Assembly (NCBI RefSeq): GCF_001695575.1
Contig: NZ_LUAX01000001.1
Coordinates: 1,984,001 to 2,048,000, forward strand
Direction: 5' to 3'
Source: Vibrio europaeus
Lineage (GTDB): Bacteria; Pseudomonadota; Gammaproteobacteria; Enterobacterales; Vibrionaceae
DNA length: 64,000 bases
The notes below the pieces were generated by a model, which was given only the letters and a program-made list of their open reading frames with translations, was not told the DNA's origin and did no database searches. A program made the position numbers and the translations under genes. Positions 27,480 to 35,942 of this stretch are shown here, piece by piece (the first letter of the stretch is position 1; every line of letters begins with the position of its first letter).

Positions 27480-28610
27480 ATGAAAACTGAGCTTACTTTG
27501 CACGAGCGTACTCTTTCTTTGTACCGATACCCAAAAAGAAACAATGAAACCCTGCAAGCATGGGATGCTGGAGACGAATATCTCATCAATCATGTTGAAG
27601 AGTTAGAGTTACCAAGTAATCAGAACATTCTGATTATTAACGATCACTTCGGCGCTCTAAGCTGTTGGTTTAGTCAACGACATAACGTTACATTGATGAG
27701 TGACTCGTTTATCTCTTATCAAGGGGCAAGCGCCAACCTCAAAGCAAACAGCTGCCCGACGATTACTTACTTGACCACGATGAGTCAGATTCCAAGTAAC
27801 GTCGATTTGGTGCTGTTTCAGTTACCTAAGAGTAATCGTCACTTAGTCTGGCTACTCAGTCAGCTGCGCGATAATCTCGATAGCTCAGTTCCCGTGATTG
27901 CTGTCAACAAGGCCAAAGAGATCCACACCTCGACACTCAAACTGTTCGAAAAACACCTTGGCGAAACCAAGACATCGCTGGCTTGGAAAAAACATCGCCT
28001 TGTCTTTAGTAATGCCAACAGTCAAACACCAATCAAAGTCTCCCCTGACACTCGTTGGTCCGTTGATAACGAACAGATAGAGCTTAACAACCTGCCCAAT
28101 GTTTATTCTGGAGAGAGCTTAGATCTTGGCGCTCGCTTTATGCTTGAACACTTACCACAAAACCCAGCTCTTAAACACGTACTCGATTTAGGCTGTGGTA
28201 ATGGCGTGTTATCCGTAAAAATGGGCCAACTGAATCCTCAGATAAAAATGACCTGCGTCGATGAGAGCTTTATGGCGGTGGAATCTACGCAACAAAACCT
28301 TATCGCAAACTTAGGAAAAGAGAGAGAAATCGACTGTATCGCTAACAACTGCCTCGATGGAATGCCGGCGAAAGATGTCGATATGGTAATGTGTAATCCC
28401 CCTTTTCATCAGCAACAAGCGATTACGGATCACATTGCATGGCAGATGTTCTGTGATGCAAAGCAAATTCTTAGTGTCGGTGGACAATTATTAGTTATCG
28501 GTAACCGTCACCTCGGCTACGATGGAAAGCTATCTAGACTGTTTGGCAAGTCGAACGTAAAAGTTGTCGCTTCCAATAAGAAATTTGTTATTTTACAAGC
28601 GACTAAATAG
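27480..28610 (+). CDS. rlmG: 23S rRNA G1835-N2-methyltransferase RlmG
   Basis: 376-aa SAM-dependent methyltransferase with a degenerate N-terminal methyltransferase-like domain (residues 1-190) and an active C-terminal one (about 195-376), the duplicated layout shared by RlmG and RsmC. C-terminal motif I is VLDLGCGNGVLSV and the catalytic NPPF motif is in MVMCNPPFHQQQA. The RlmG assignment rather than RsmC follows from length (RsmC is about 340 aa) and N-terminal LTLHERTLSLYRYP. Divergent from bolA; 62 bp before yajG. Confidence 0.9.
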   Translation: MKTELTLHERTLSLYRYPKRNNETLQAWDAGDEYLINHVEELELPSNQNILIINDHFGALSCWFSQRHNVTLMSDSFISYQGASANLKANSCPTITYLTTMSQIPSNVDLVLFQLPKSNRHLVWLLSQLRDNLDSSVPVIAVNKAKEIHTSTLKLFEKHLGETKTSLAWKKHRLVFSNANSQTPIKVSPDTRWSVDNEQIELNNLPNVYSGESLDLGARFMLEHLPQNPALKHVLDLGCGNGVLSVKMGQLNPQIKMTCVDESFMAVESTQQNLIANLGKEREIDCIANNCLDGMPAKDVDMVMCNPPFHQQQAITDHIAWQMFCDAKQILSVGGQLLVIGNRHLGYDGKLSRLFGKSNVKVVASNKKFVILQATK

Positions 28611-28672
28611 TCCACTATTATCTGTCTATACGTTTCAGTAGGCTCGCAGAGTTAACAAGAAAGGAAATTACA

Positions 28673-29242
28673 ATGAGAAAACTGGTTCTAGCCGCGTCAA
28701 TGGCATTACTCACTGCGTGTTCGGCACCGCAGCAAGAGCAAATCAACTTCATGCCTAAAGCGGTATTGAGCAACAGCGACATTGTTCAAGATGCAAGTTT
28801 TACTCTAACCAGTAAAGACATGCGTTCCGCTCAGTATGTTGCTTTAATAGACAGTGGGCGTTCAAACATTGAACCGATTCACTCTAAGCAAAATGTTCGA
28901 ATTTCAATCGAAAATGCACTGTTGGATCAGTTCAAGTCACAAGGTTTCCGTAGCACAGTCAACAGCGAAAACTCCGTGGAAGTAGAAGTACAAGAAGCGC
29001 TAGTTTCGGTTAAGCACACCGTAATGGAAAACCAGATGGATGGAAAAGTCGTTCTGGAAATTACCGCAGAAACACCACAAGGTAAACTTGTTAAGACTTA
29101 CACGGGTACAGCAAAACGTAACGGTGCACTGAGCGCTTCAAACGAAGAGATCGAAGAAGTACTTAATGATGTCATCAACCTTGTGCTGCAAGAAGTATCT
29201 AACGACCGTGAGCTTCAAAACTACATGCAGGAGCGATTCTAA
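28673..29242 (+). CDS. yajG: YajG-family lipoprotein
   Basis: 189-aa predicted outer-membrane lipoprotein. Signal peptide MRKLVLAASMALLTACS has a lipobox (LTAC, lipidated C16), then a globular part with alternating beta strands (SVEVEVQEALVSVKHTVMEN and VVLEITAETPQGKLVKTYTG). Function unknown; in enterics yajG lies near ampG, and here too ampG follows one gene later. Its TAA overlaps the ATG of the cyclophilin gene (TAATG). Confidence 0.85.
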   Translation: MRKLVLAASMALLTACSAPQQEQINFMPKAVLSNSDIVQDASFTLTSKDMRSAQYVALIDSGRSNIEPIHSKQNVRISIENALLDQFKSQGFRSTVNSENSVEVEVQEALVSVKHTVMENQMDGKVVLEITAETPQGKLVKTYTGTAKRNGALSASNEEIEEVLNDVINLVLQEVSNDRELQNYMQERF

Positions 29243-29787
29243 TGTGGAAAACAGCAATTGCCTCACTTGCGTTAGTTAGCAGTCTCGCATTTGCAGGTCC
29301 AAAGGTAGAATTCGAAACTAACCTAGGCTCTTTCACTGTTGAGCTAAACCAAGAGAAAGCCCCTATCACCGTGGCAAACTTTTTAAAGTATGTCGATGAT
29401 GGCAGTTATGTTGGTTCTCAGTTTCATCGCGTGATCCCTAACTTTATGGCTCAAGGCGGTGGTTTTGATAAAGAGATGAAGCCGTTAGCGACTTACTCAC
29501 CAATCAAGAATGAAGCGTCGAATGGGTTGAAGAACAATACAGCAACGATTGCAATGGCGCGAACTAACAACCCAAATTCTGCAACTCGTCAGTTTTTTAT
29601 CAACTTCGTAGACAATAACTTCCTTGACTATGGCCAGCGCCCACCAGGTTACGCTGTGTTTGGAAAAGTAACGCAAGGTTTTGACGTAATTAAAAAGATG
29701 GGTAAAAAACCAACTCACTCAGTAGGGCGTTACCGTGATGTTCCTGTTGAGCCAATCATAATTACAAAAGCAACTCTTCTAAAATAA
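29242..29787 (+). CDS. Periplasmic cyclophilin-type peptidyl-prolyl isomerase
   Basis: 181-aa cyclophilin with an N-terminal signal peptide (MWKTAIASLALVSSLAFA), so a periplasmic PpiA-like enzyme that catalyses proline isomerisation in exported proteins. The core is VANFLKYVDDGSYVGSQFHRVIPNFMAQGGGFD, with the catalytic-site arginine in FHRV, and SATRQFFINFVDN; the usual tryptophan region is replaced by Tyr as in bacterial cyclophilins. Translationally coupled to yajG. The ppiA or ppiB symbol is not certain, so none is given. Confidence 0.92.
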   Translation: MWKTAIASLALVSSLAFAGPKVEFETNLGSFTVELNQEKAPITVANFLKYVDDGSYVGSQFHRVIPNFMAQGGGFDKEMKPLATYSPIKNEASNGLKNNTATIAMARTNNPNSATRQFFINFVDNNFLDYGQRPPGYAVFGKVTQGFDVIKKMGKKPTHSVGRYRDVPVEPIIITKATLLK

Positions 29788-29794
29788 TCCTCTT

Positions 29795-29821
29795 AGGCTC
29801 TAATCTCCACGATTAGAGCCT
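29795..29821 (+). terminator. Intrinsic terminator after the cyclophilin gene
   Basis: Eleven-bp perfect stem AGGCTCTAATC / GATTAGAGCCT with a 5-nt loop and TTTCTTCTT tail. Confidence 0.85.
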
Positions 29822-29860
29822 TTCTTCTTGCATACCGGAAACTCAAACAAGGAATAGTGT

Positions 29861-31252
29861 ATGTCTTCTGACTCCCCTTCACTGTCTTGGCGAGAAACAA
29901 TTCAAAGCTACATGGATAAACGCCTGATGTGGGTGTTTATGCTTGGCTGTTCCAGTGGATTTCCCTGGGTATTGATTGGTTCAAACATGTCTGGCTGGCT
30001 CAAAGATGCTGGCTTGACTCGTGCAGCAATTGGCTATTTTGGTAGTGTTTTCGCTGTCTACGCAATTAACTTTCTTTGGGCACCACTGGTCGACAGGGTA
30101 CGTCTGCCACTATTACACGCAATGCTAGGTCAGCGCCGAAGTTGGATATTCCTCTGTCAGTCAGTGGTTCTCGTTTGCACCTTATTTATTGCCGGTGTCG
30201 ACCCATCTCAAAACCTGATGCTCACTTCAATGTTAGCTCTGGGGATTGCTATCTCGTCCGCAACGCAAGATATCGCTATCGACGCGTTTCGTATCGATAC
30301 TTTCCCTAAATCAGAACCATCAAAACTGCCGCAAGCGTCCGCGATGGCTGTAATGGGTTGGTGGACGGGCTACTCGGTTCCCGGATACCTCGCCTTCATC
30401 AATGCCGATGCGATTGGTTGGAATGGCGTTTACTACGGTATGGCCGCCATTGTTGCCATTCTGATGGTCTTCACCTTGCTCGTCGGTGAGCCAAAAACTC
30501 AGCGCGATTCATTACAGGCACAAGCAGAGCAACGCCATAGCAAGGTTGTTGGTAATCGAGCCGTGGCTTGGCTGACAGTAACCGTTGTTGAACCCTTCTT
30601 AGATTTCTTCAAGCGTAATGGCTTCCAAGTTGCACTGACACTGCTGCTTTTTGTGTTCTTATTTAAAATAGGCGAAGCCTTCCTTGGTAGAATGTCGATT
30701 ACCTTCTACAAAGAGATTGGTTTCAGCAACGAACAGATCGGTTATTACTCTAAGTTAATCGGCTGGGGACTAACAATTCTGTTCACCCTAGTTGGCAGCA
30801 TGGTCAATGTGAAGTTTGGTATTGTGCGCGGCCTGATGATTGGCGGCATTGCCATGGCGTCGAGTAATCTGATGTTTGCATGGATCGCTAAGGTTGGACC
30901 AAATGAGCAGCTGTTCTTAGCCACACTCGTGGTCGATAACTTTACCTCAGCATTTTCGACTGTCGCCTTTGTCTCTTTCTTAACCGTAGTGACAGGGCAA
31001 GCTTTCTCGGCGACCCAATACGCCCTGCTCGCTTCATTAGGCAATTTTGGTCGAACGACACTTGCTTCATTCTCGGGGGAGTTGGTCGATTACCTCAACG
31101 ACTGGTCAACCTTCTTTATCTTGACCGCAGTGATGGTGATTCCAAGCCTAATTATGCTCTATTCACTCAGGCACTATTTCTCCGATATGTTGGATAAGGC
31201 AAGGGAACGGGACAAACACGAATTACAACAGCAAAGCACAGAAAATAGTTGA
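29861..31252 (+). CDS. ampG: AmpG-family muropeptide permease
   Basis: 463-aa inner-membrane MFS transporter that imports GlcNAc-anhydro-MurNAc peptides for peptidoglycan recycling. N-terminal LMWVFMLGCSSGFPWVLIGSNMSGWLKDAGL and the ATQDIAIDAFRIDTF block are AmpG hallmarks; about 12-14 hydrophobic segments are visible, ending with a charged tail. Vibrios may carry more than one AmpG-like protein, so orthology to E. coli ampG is likely but not proved. Monocistronic, with a terminator before and after. Confidence 0.9.
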   Translation: MSSDSPSLSWRETIQSYMDKRLMWVFMLGCSSGFPWVLIGSNMSGWLKDAGLTRAAIGYFGSVFAVYAINFLWAPLVDRVRLPLLHAMLGQRRSWIFLCQSVVLVCTLFIAGVDPSQNLMLTSMLALGIAISSATQDIAIDAFRIDTFPKSEPSKLPQASAMAVMGWWTGYSVPGYLAFINADAIGWNGVYYGMAAIVAILMVFTLLVGEPKTQRDSLQAQAEQRHSKVVGNRAVAWLTVTVVEPFLDFFKRNGFQVALTLLLFVFLFKIGEAFLGRMSITFYKEIGFSNEQIGYYSKLIGWGLTILFTLVGSMVNVKFGIVRGLMIGGIAMASSNLMFAWIAKVGPNEQLFLATLVVDNFTSAFSTVAFVSFLTVVTGQAFSATQYALLASLGNFGRTTLASFSGELVDYLNDWSTFFILTAVMVIPSLIMLYSLRHYFSDMLDKARERDKHELQQQSTENS

Positions 31253-31254
31253 TC

Positions 31255-31288
31255 AAAAAAGGCTTGGTTCAAAAAACCAAGCCTTTTT
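31255..31288. terminator. Bidirectional terminator between ampG and chrR
   Basis: Stem GGCTTGGTT / AACCAAGCC with an A-rich loop, A6 on the left and T5 on the right; serves two convergent transcripts. Confidence 0.85.
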
Positions 31289-31302
31289 CATTCTACATGC
31301 GT

Positions 31303-31965
31303 TTAAGGATACATACCTTTGCCAAACAGGTTAAACACTCTGGCTACACCTTGGGTAAAGAGCATCGGCTCAGTAAGCACGGTCAAACATAAGCAATCTT
31401 CGCCGACTCGTGTGAACGGGCTGTGTTTCACCGAACCATCTTTAAGTAAGTAATCACCCACTTCATAATGTCCATCCTCATCACTGAACCCACCATGCAA
31501 CACTAGTGTTGATTCTAAACCTTTGTGCGTATGCTGAGGAATGGTGACACCTTCAGAGATGTACATAAGATTGATTCGCGCTTGCTCGGAGATATCTATC
31601 GAAGCGCTATAGACCTTACCTCCATAGCTTTTCCACTCGCCAATTTTGTCTCGAAAGCGAGTTAACGATAGAGGAAGCCTGAACATTTTGTCATTTACTT
31701 CGATAAAAGTTGGTAATCGCGGTGGCCTCAGCGGCTCGCTGTTTTGCTCTAAACGTACAATCTGATCAAACATTGAATCCAAATCTAAGCTGGAATCCAC
31801 GCTTTCACTGACTAGCTCTTCTCCGCACTCAGCTTCAAACTGCTGAACCAACTGCCTACATTTAGGACAACTCTCGATATGAGTGGCAATTGTAAAGGCA
31901 CTCACATCATCAAGAATGCCTTGAGCGTAAGCCTGCAACATTGATGTTTGTGGATGGAAACTCAT
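31303..31965 (-). CDS. chrR: ChrR-type zinc anti-sigma factor with cupin domain
   Basis: 220-aa cytoplasmic anti-sigma factor. N-terminal ZAS domain has the zinc ligands H4, H29, C33 and C36 (HIESCPKC). The C-terminal cupin domain carries the metal-binding PQHTHKGLESTLVLHGGF and later KHSPF histidines. In Rhodobacter, ChrR releases sigma-E in response to singlet oxygen. ATG 31965 follows the sigma-factor stop by one base (TAGTATG), so the pair is translationally coupled; an earlier start at 31980 would overlap it. Signal sensed here is inferred from the family. Confidence 0.9.
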   Translation of the reverse strand: MSFHPQTSMLQAYAQGILDDVSAFTIATHIESCPKCRQLVQQFEAECGEELVSESVDSSLDLDSMFDQIVRLEQNSEPLRPPRLPTFIEVNDKMFRLPLSLTRFRDKIGEWKSYGGKVYSASIDISEQARINLMYISEGVTIPQHTHKGLESTLVLHGGFSDEDGHYEVGDYLLKDGSVKHSPFTRVGEDCLCLTVLTEPMLFTQGVARVFNLFGKGMYP

Positions 31966-31966
31966 A

Positions 31967-32545
31967 CTACTCTGCCTCAATTGAATTGCGTAATTTCTCT
32001 ACCGCTAATCGCAATCTAGATTTAACGGTGCCTAAAGGTATGTCGAACATATCAGCGACTTGCTGATGGGGAAGCTCTTCAAGGTAAACAGCTTTGACCA
32101 CCTTCTTCTGCGCTTCGGGCAATATATCGAGATACTTAATAATCTGCTGCTTCAAGCGCTCCGTTTCAGGAGAGTAGTGCTCAACCAAATCAGGCGGACA
32201 ATAGTCATTAGGCCAAATATCTTCCGAGTGGATATGCGCCTCTCTCCCCTTCTGCTTGCGCAGGGTGTCGAAACAGAGGTTTCGAGCAATGGTGTATATC
32301 CAAGTAGAAAGCGAGCTTTTACTACCATCAAACAATGCACTTTTTTGCCACACGGTTGCCATCGCTTCTTGCACGATTTCTAAAGCCACCTGTTCATTGC
32401 CCATATGCCTAAAGGTAAACTGCTTTAGACGTGGGGAGAAGTGAGAAAACACCAGAGCAAATGCTTGCTTGTCTTGTTGCTTCACCTTCTCCATACACGA
32501 CGCCCAGTCATTCTTTTTAAAAGCTTGGGTATCTATGTTGGCCAT
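31967..32545 (-). CDS. ECF sigma factor of the ChrR-controlled RpoE group
   Basis: 192-aa extracytoplasmic-function sigma factor. Region 2 is seen in FSHFSPRLKQFTFRHMGN through STWIYTIARNLCFDTLRKQ, and region 4 in LPEAQKKVVKAVYLEELPHQQVADMF followed by DIPLGTVKSRLRLAVEKL. Paired with a ChrR anti-sigma downstream, it belongs with Rhodobacter-type sigma-E (singlet-oxygen response), not with the envelope-stress RpoE-RseA system; I therefore avoid the bare rpoE symbol. A promoter of the expected type precedes it, implying autoregulation. Confidence 0.9.
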   Translation of the reverse strand: MANIDTQAFKKNDWASCMEKVKQQDKQAFALVFSHFSPRLKQFTFRHMGNEQVALEIVQEAMATVWQKSALFDGSKSSLSTWIYTIARNLCFDTLRKQKGREAHIHSEDIWPNDYCPPDLVEHYSPETERLKQQIIKYLDILPEAQKKVVKAVYLEELPHQQVADMFDIPLGTVKSRLRLAVEKLRNSIEAE

Positions 32546-32578
32546 TTCGATATCCTTAATAACGCCCCTGAAATTTTT

Positions 32579-32605
32579 AATACGTCTGACAAACTATTTG
32601 GATCA
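32579..32605 (-). promoter_or_regulatory. Candidate autoregulatory ECF promoter
   Basis: On the minus strand TGATCC, 15 bp, CGTATT. TGATCC is the -35 element I recall for Rhodobacter sigma-E. The first three bases of the -35 (TGA) are also the stop codon of the upstream LON-domain gene. Predicted start near 32572 gives a short leader. Confidence 0.65.
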
Positions 32606-33184
32606 CTGTGTCAGCTCATCTCCTAAGGTTTTTGTTAGAAAGCTAACAGCACCTGTGCAATCTTTTTGCCCGACTAAACGATCAAATTGCTGATTGGTCA
32701 GAGGGAGTATTTCTAACCAACGTTGACTGACCCAACTGGCATCATCAAAAAACTTTTGCTCGTAGAAATTACCAATATCAGGGAACTGCTGATAAACCCG
32801 ATTTAAATAATGACAGATTGGCTCAACGTCTTTATCCACCGAAGAATATTCCCAACTCGGTAACCATTTGACTCTGGCATATCGCAAGCCGTCGTACTCA
32901 ACTCTGACATGCTTGATCTCGAACTTAGTTAAACCAGTGACAGAGATCCCGAGTAAACCATCGTCAAGCTGCTCAAAGTCAATAACCTTAACGAGAGTTC
33001 CGATTTTCGACAATTCACTGCCATCCGGCTCATCACGCTTTTCAAACAGACACACACCAAAGGTTCCATCGGCTTTCATCGCTTGAGAAACCAATCTTTT
33101 ATATCGTGGCTCAAAAATCCTTAAGCGCATTTTCCCTTCTGGCAACACAAATGAACTCAAAGGAAAAAGCATAATCTCAGGCAT
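32603..33184 (-). CDS. LON substrate-binding-domain protein
   Basis: 193-aa protein consisting of the N-terminal LON (PUA-like) domain only, without ATPase or protease parts. Typical start PEIMLFPLSSFVLPEGKMRLRIFEPRYKRLV and central LVKVIDFEQLDDGLLGISVTG. Such stand-alone LON-domain proteins have no firm function. It lies directly upstream of the ECF sigma gene on the same strand, and has a weak promoter of the same type in front, so it may belong to the sigma-ChrR stress unit. Confidence 0.88.
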   Translation of the reverse strand: MPEIMLFPLSSFVLPEGKMRLRIFEPRYKRLVSQAMKADGTFGVCLFEKRDEPDGSELSKIGTLVKVIDFEQLDDGLLGISVTGLTKFEIKHVRVEYDGLRYARVKWLPSWEYSSVDKDVEPICHYLNRVYQQFPDIGNFYEQKFFDDASWVSQRWLEILPLTNQQFDRLVGQKDCTGAVSFLTKTLGDELTQ

Positions 33185-33213
33185 AAATGTAACTCCTAAT
33201 CTTTTTATTAACA

Positions 33214-33241
33214 GTTACGTTACAACACACCAACCCGATCA
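33214..33241 (-). promoter_or_regulatory. Weak ECF-type promoter candidate before the LON-domain gene
   Basis: On the minus strand TGATCG, 16 bp, CGTAAC, resembling the TGATCC-N15-CGTATT element before the sigma gene. One -35 mismatch and one extra spacer base. Predicted start near 33207 gives a leader of about 23 nt. Confidence 0.35.
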
Positions 33242-33281
33242 TTCACCGAATATGTTGAATACATGATAAGCATATAATTTT

Positions 33282-33297
33282 AAGTCAACGTTTGCGT
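33282..33297 (-). promoter_or_regulatory. PurR-like box between the LON-domain gene and ompK
   Basis: On the minus strand ACGCAAACGTTGACTT: the first eleven bases equal the PurR consensus. It lies 232 bp upstream of ompK and 98 bp upstream of the LON gene; the Tsx-like channel is the more sensible target, but distance is large. Confidence 0.4.
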
Positions 33298-33368
33298 AAA
33301 CGATACCCCCATCAAAATTCATGCAACGCAATGAAAGTTCCGTTACATTTAAAATTTTAGCTTGTTAA

Positions 33369-33384
33369 TGAGATCTAGATCACT
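33369..33384. promoter_or_regulatory. CRP-like site upstream of ompK
   Basis: TGAGATCTAGATCACT matches TGTGA-N6-TCACA at eight of ten positions and is itself a near palindrome (AGATCTAGATCA). It lies 145 bp before the ATG. Tsx-type channels are CRP/CytR-controlled in enterics, which supports the call. Confidence 0.5.
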
Positions 33385-33528
33385 TGTTTTATGTTTTTTT
33401 ACATAAGTTGCACATGGCTTTTGAGATTTTTGTCGATATTATTCCCTCCCATAAAGCACAACTAAGAGTGTGCAACCAAGTAAATATCTACTGAATATTT
33501 AAATTAACAAACATAGAGAGTTCCCATT

Positions 33529-34350
33529 ATGCGTAAATCACTTTTAGCTCTAGGTGTTGTTGCAGCGGTATCAGCTGTACCTGCACAAGCAGAATACTTG
33601 TTCGGTTTTGGTGGTATGTACATGGATTACCAAGACTGGGGTCATGGCTTTGGTAATGATAACGACAACAACGGCAACAAAATCTCAGATCGTAACCAAG
33701 CAGTAATCGGTATCGAAGGTGGTGCAGTATTTGACTGGGGTCAAATCTACGGTTTCTACGACTACGAAGGTGTTGATCGCGCTCAAGATAACCGTGGCGC
33801 TTCTACCAAAGGGACAATCCACTACAATCTAACTGATTCTGGTATCTCTCTATACGCACAGGTATATAACACGGATGCAGACTCTGGTTTCCACGAGCAG
33901 AACCGTGTTCTAGGTTTTGGTTACACTGGCCTAAAAGGTGACGGTTGGGGCTTTACGCCATTTATCGGTGTACACCAAGTAAATACAACTTTTGCTGACC
34001 CATCAACAGGCCCTGACGATAAAACTAACTTCAGCTCAAAGAACTCAGGTAACAACGGCGGTATGGCTGGTTGGGTAGGTTACTACAACACAGATATCGC
34101 GGGTCAAAACTTTACCTTCGCTTCTTGGGGTGAATTTGAATTTGCTCGTAACGATGCATATGCTCGCGCACAAAGTACAAGCAGTGCAAACGAGAGCCCA
34201 GAAAGCTGGGGTCTAAACGGTAGTGCTAACGCAATGTGGAACATCACTAAGAACTGGTCAACTGGTATCCTATACCGTTTCACTGTAAACAAGCTAGCGC
34301 GTAAAGATTACCAAGATCTACTAATCTACCGCGTACAATACAACTTCTAA
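33529..34350 (+). CDS. ompK: OmpK, Tsx-family outer-membrane channel
   Basis: 273-aa outer-membrane beta-barrel. Signal peptide MRKSLLALGVVAAVSAVPAQA, then aromatic and glycine-rich beta strands, ending in the outer-membrane C-terminal phenylalanine (YRVQYNF). OmpK is the vibrio member of the nucleoside-specific Tsx family and is known as the receptor of vibriophage KVP40. A loop with alternating Asp/Asn/Gly (FGNDNDNNGNK) is probably surface exposed and variable. Own promoter region (CRP-like site) and a strong terminator make it monocistronic. Nucleoside uptake fits nupC and the deo genes 14 kb away. Confidence 0.93.
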   Translation: MRKSLLALGVVAAVSAVPAQAEYLFGFGGMYMDYQDWGHGFGNDNDNNGNKISDRNQAVIGIEGGAVFDWGQIYGFYDYEGVDRAQDNRGASTKGTIHYNLTDSGISLYAQVYNTDADSGFHEQNRVLGFGYTGLKGDGWGFTPFIGVHQVNTTFADPSTGPDDKTNFSSKNSGNNGGMAGWVGYYNTDIAGQNFTFASWGEFEFARNDAYARAQSTSSANESPESWGLNGSANAMWNITKNWSTGILYRFTVNKLARKDYQDLLIYRVQYNF

Positions 34351-34367
34351 TTGTTGATGTATTGACT

Positions 34368-34395
34368 AAAAATGGCACCTTCGGGTGCCATTTTT
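34368..34395 (+). terminator. Intrinsic terminator after ompK
   Basis: Stem AAAAATGGCACC / GGTGCCATTTTT closed by a TTCG tetraloop, 18 bp after the ompK stop. An in-frame ATG for panE lies inside the stem and is rejected as start for that reason. Confidence 0.9.
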
Positions 34396-34455
34396 ATTGC
34401 TTTCCCCTTCACTGACATTATCCTTGGTGCAAAGTTATCTACTTGCGAGCGTTCA

Positions 34456-35343
34456 GTGAATATTCTTATCCTAGGCCCGGGAGCAATTGGCTCATTGTGG
34501 GCATCCAAGTTTCAAGCAGCAGGCCACAATGTTTCTCTCTGGTCGACTTCTATCGAACCAAGACTCATGCTTCAACTTGAGCAGCAACCGCCGCAAACCT
34601 TTTCAAACCGCGACAGCAACAGTGTTAAGCAGGCCGATCTGATTCTTGTTACGGTAAAAGCGTGGCAAGTTGACGCGGCATTGACTCCGCTAATGCCACA
34701 CGTAAGCCCAGATGCCATTCTAATGCTAATGCATAACGGTATGGGAACAGCTGAATCAGTGGTGCAGAAAATGCCTAACAACCCGTTGCTACTGGCTACA
34801 ACCACCCACGGGGCGTATAAGCCGAGTAAACAGCAAGTTCTGCATACTGGCTTAGGGCAGACACAGCTCGGCGGTTTCAACTCACTCGGCAATAAATGTT
34901 CATTTCTAGAGGAAGTCTTTACTCAAGCACTTCCTGTCGCAACATGGAATAACAATATTCACCACGCGCTATGGACTAAGCTCGCGATAAATTGTGCGAT
35001 AAATCCCCTCACGGCCATTTATCAAGTCAAAAATGGTCAACTTGCCGCCCAAGAGCACCAACTTGAAGTAAATGAACTACTGAATGAGATCCAGCCAGTG
35101 TTAGCCGCTGAACAGATCCCGCTTTCACGGGAGCAACTGTCGCAAACAGTCAATCAGGTAATAACAGCAACTGCTGCCAATCACTCTTCTATGCAGCAAG
35201 ATATTTTCCATCGCCGCCCAAGCGAGATAGACTTTATTACAGGATACTTGCTTGAGCGTGCGCAGCACCATGGCATCTCGACACCCAAAAATCACAAACT
35301 GTATCAAGCCATCAAGAACATAGAACAAAGTTGGAATTCATAA
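34456..35343 (+). CDS. panE: 2-dehydropantoate 2-reductase
   Basis: 295-aa NADPH-dependent ketopantoate reductase (PanE/ApbA) of the pantothenate and CoA pathway. Rossmann motif ILGPGAIGSLWASKF at the N-terminus; LVTVKAWQVDAAL and LMHNGMG in the middle; C-terminal helical domain with LWTKLAINCAINPLTAIY (catalytic Lys and Asn) and RRPSEIDFITGYLL. GTG 34456 is the chosen start: an ATG at 34372 lies in the ompK terminator. Its TAA overlaps the yajL ATG. Confidence 0.92.
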   Translation: MNILILGPGAIGSLWASKFQAAGHNVSLWSTSIEPRLMLQLEQQPPQTFSNRDSNSVKQADLILVTVKAWQVDAALTPLMPHVSPDAILMLMHNGMGTAESVVQKMPNNPLLLATTTHGAYKPSKQQVLHTGLGQTQLGGFNSLGNKCSFLEEVFTQALPVATWNNNIHHALWTKLAINCAINPLTAIYQVKNGQLAAQEHQLEVNELLNEIQPVLAAEQIPLSREQLSQTVNQVITATAANHSSMQQDIFHRRPSEIDFITGYLLERAQHHGISTPKNHKLYQAIKNIEQSWNS

Positions 35344-35942
35344 TGACTAAAAAATTACTCGTCCCAATCGCTCCCGGTAGTGAAGAAATGGAAGCTATTA
35401 CCATCATAGATATGATGGTTCGCGCGGGCTATGAAGTGGTTGTGGCTAGCGCAGACTTTGATGGCAACCTCACCATGAAAGCATCACGAGGGGTCACTCT
35501 TAACGCTGACTGCAAACTAGTCGACATAGCGGATGATGAGTTTGATGCCGTCATTTTACCGGGTGGTGTTGGCGGCGCTGAGGTATTCCGTGATAGCACA
35601 GTTTTGGTCGAGATTGTACGTCAACAGATGTACGAAGGTAAGTTGGTTGCGGCAATCTGCGCTGCACCTGCGTTAGTGTTAGCGCACCATGGCCTATACC
35701 AAGAAGCTTTAATGACTTGTCACCCTAGCTTCGAAAGTCATATTGAAAAGAAAAACTGGCGAGTAAAACGCGTCACTTATGATGTAAACCATAATTTGCT
35801 CACTAGCCAAGGGCCGGGCACCGCGCTCGAATTTGCGATGGAGATTATCATTAATCTATCAGGCAAAGCACACGCGTGGACGGTCGCAGAGCCTATGGTC
35901 ACCATCCCTACCCTGCAATACCATAAACTGGGTGATGAATAA
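35343..35942 (+). CDS. yajL: DJ-1/PfpI family protein YajL
   Basis: 199-aa member of the DJ-1 superfamily, described in E. coli as a chaperone/oxidative-stress protein and as a deglycase (activity debated). The reactive cysteine is C106 in LVAAICAAPALVLA, with the partner Glu near residue 15-16 in GSEEMEAI, both as in human DJ-1. ATG 35343 overlaps the panE stop (TAATG), and its own stop overlaps csdA in the same way, giving a tightly coupled panE-yajL-csdA operon. Confidence 0.92.
   Translation: MTKKLLVPIAPGSEEMEAITIIDMMVRAGYEVVVASADFDGNLTMKASRGVTLNADCKLVDIADDEFDAVILPGGVGGAEVFRDSTVLVEIVRQQMYEGKLVAAICAAPALVLAHHGLYQEALMTCHPSFESHIEKKNWRVKRVTYDVNHNLLTSQGPGTALEFAMEIIINLSGKAHAWTVAEPMVTIPTLQYHKLGDE

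Noticed and set aside
34372..34455. Longer panE start at the ATG of 34372
   Set aside because: That ATG lies inside the ompK terminator stem, and the Rossmann start follows directly after the GTG at 34456.
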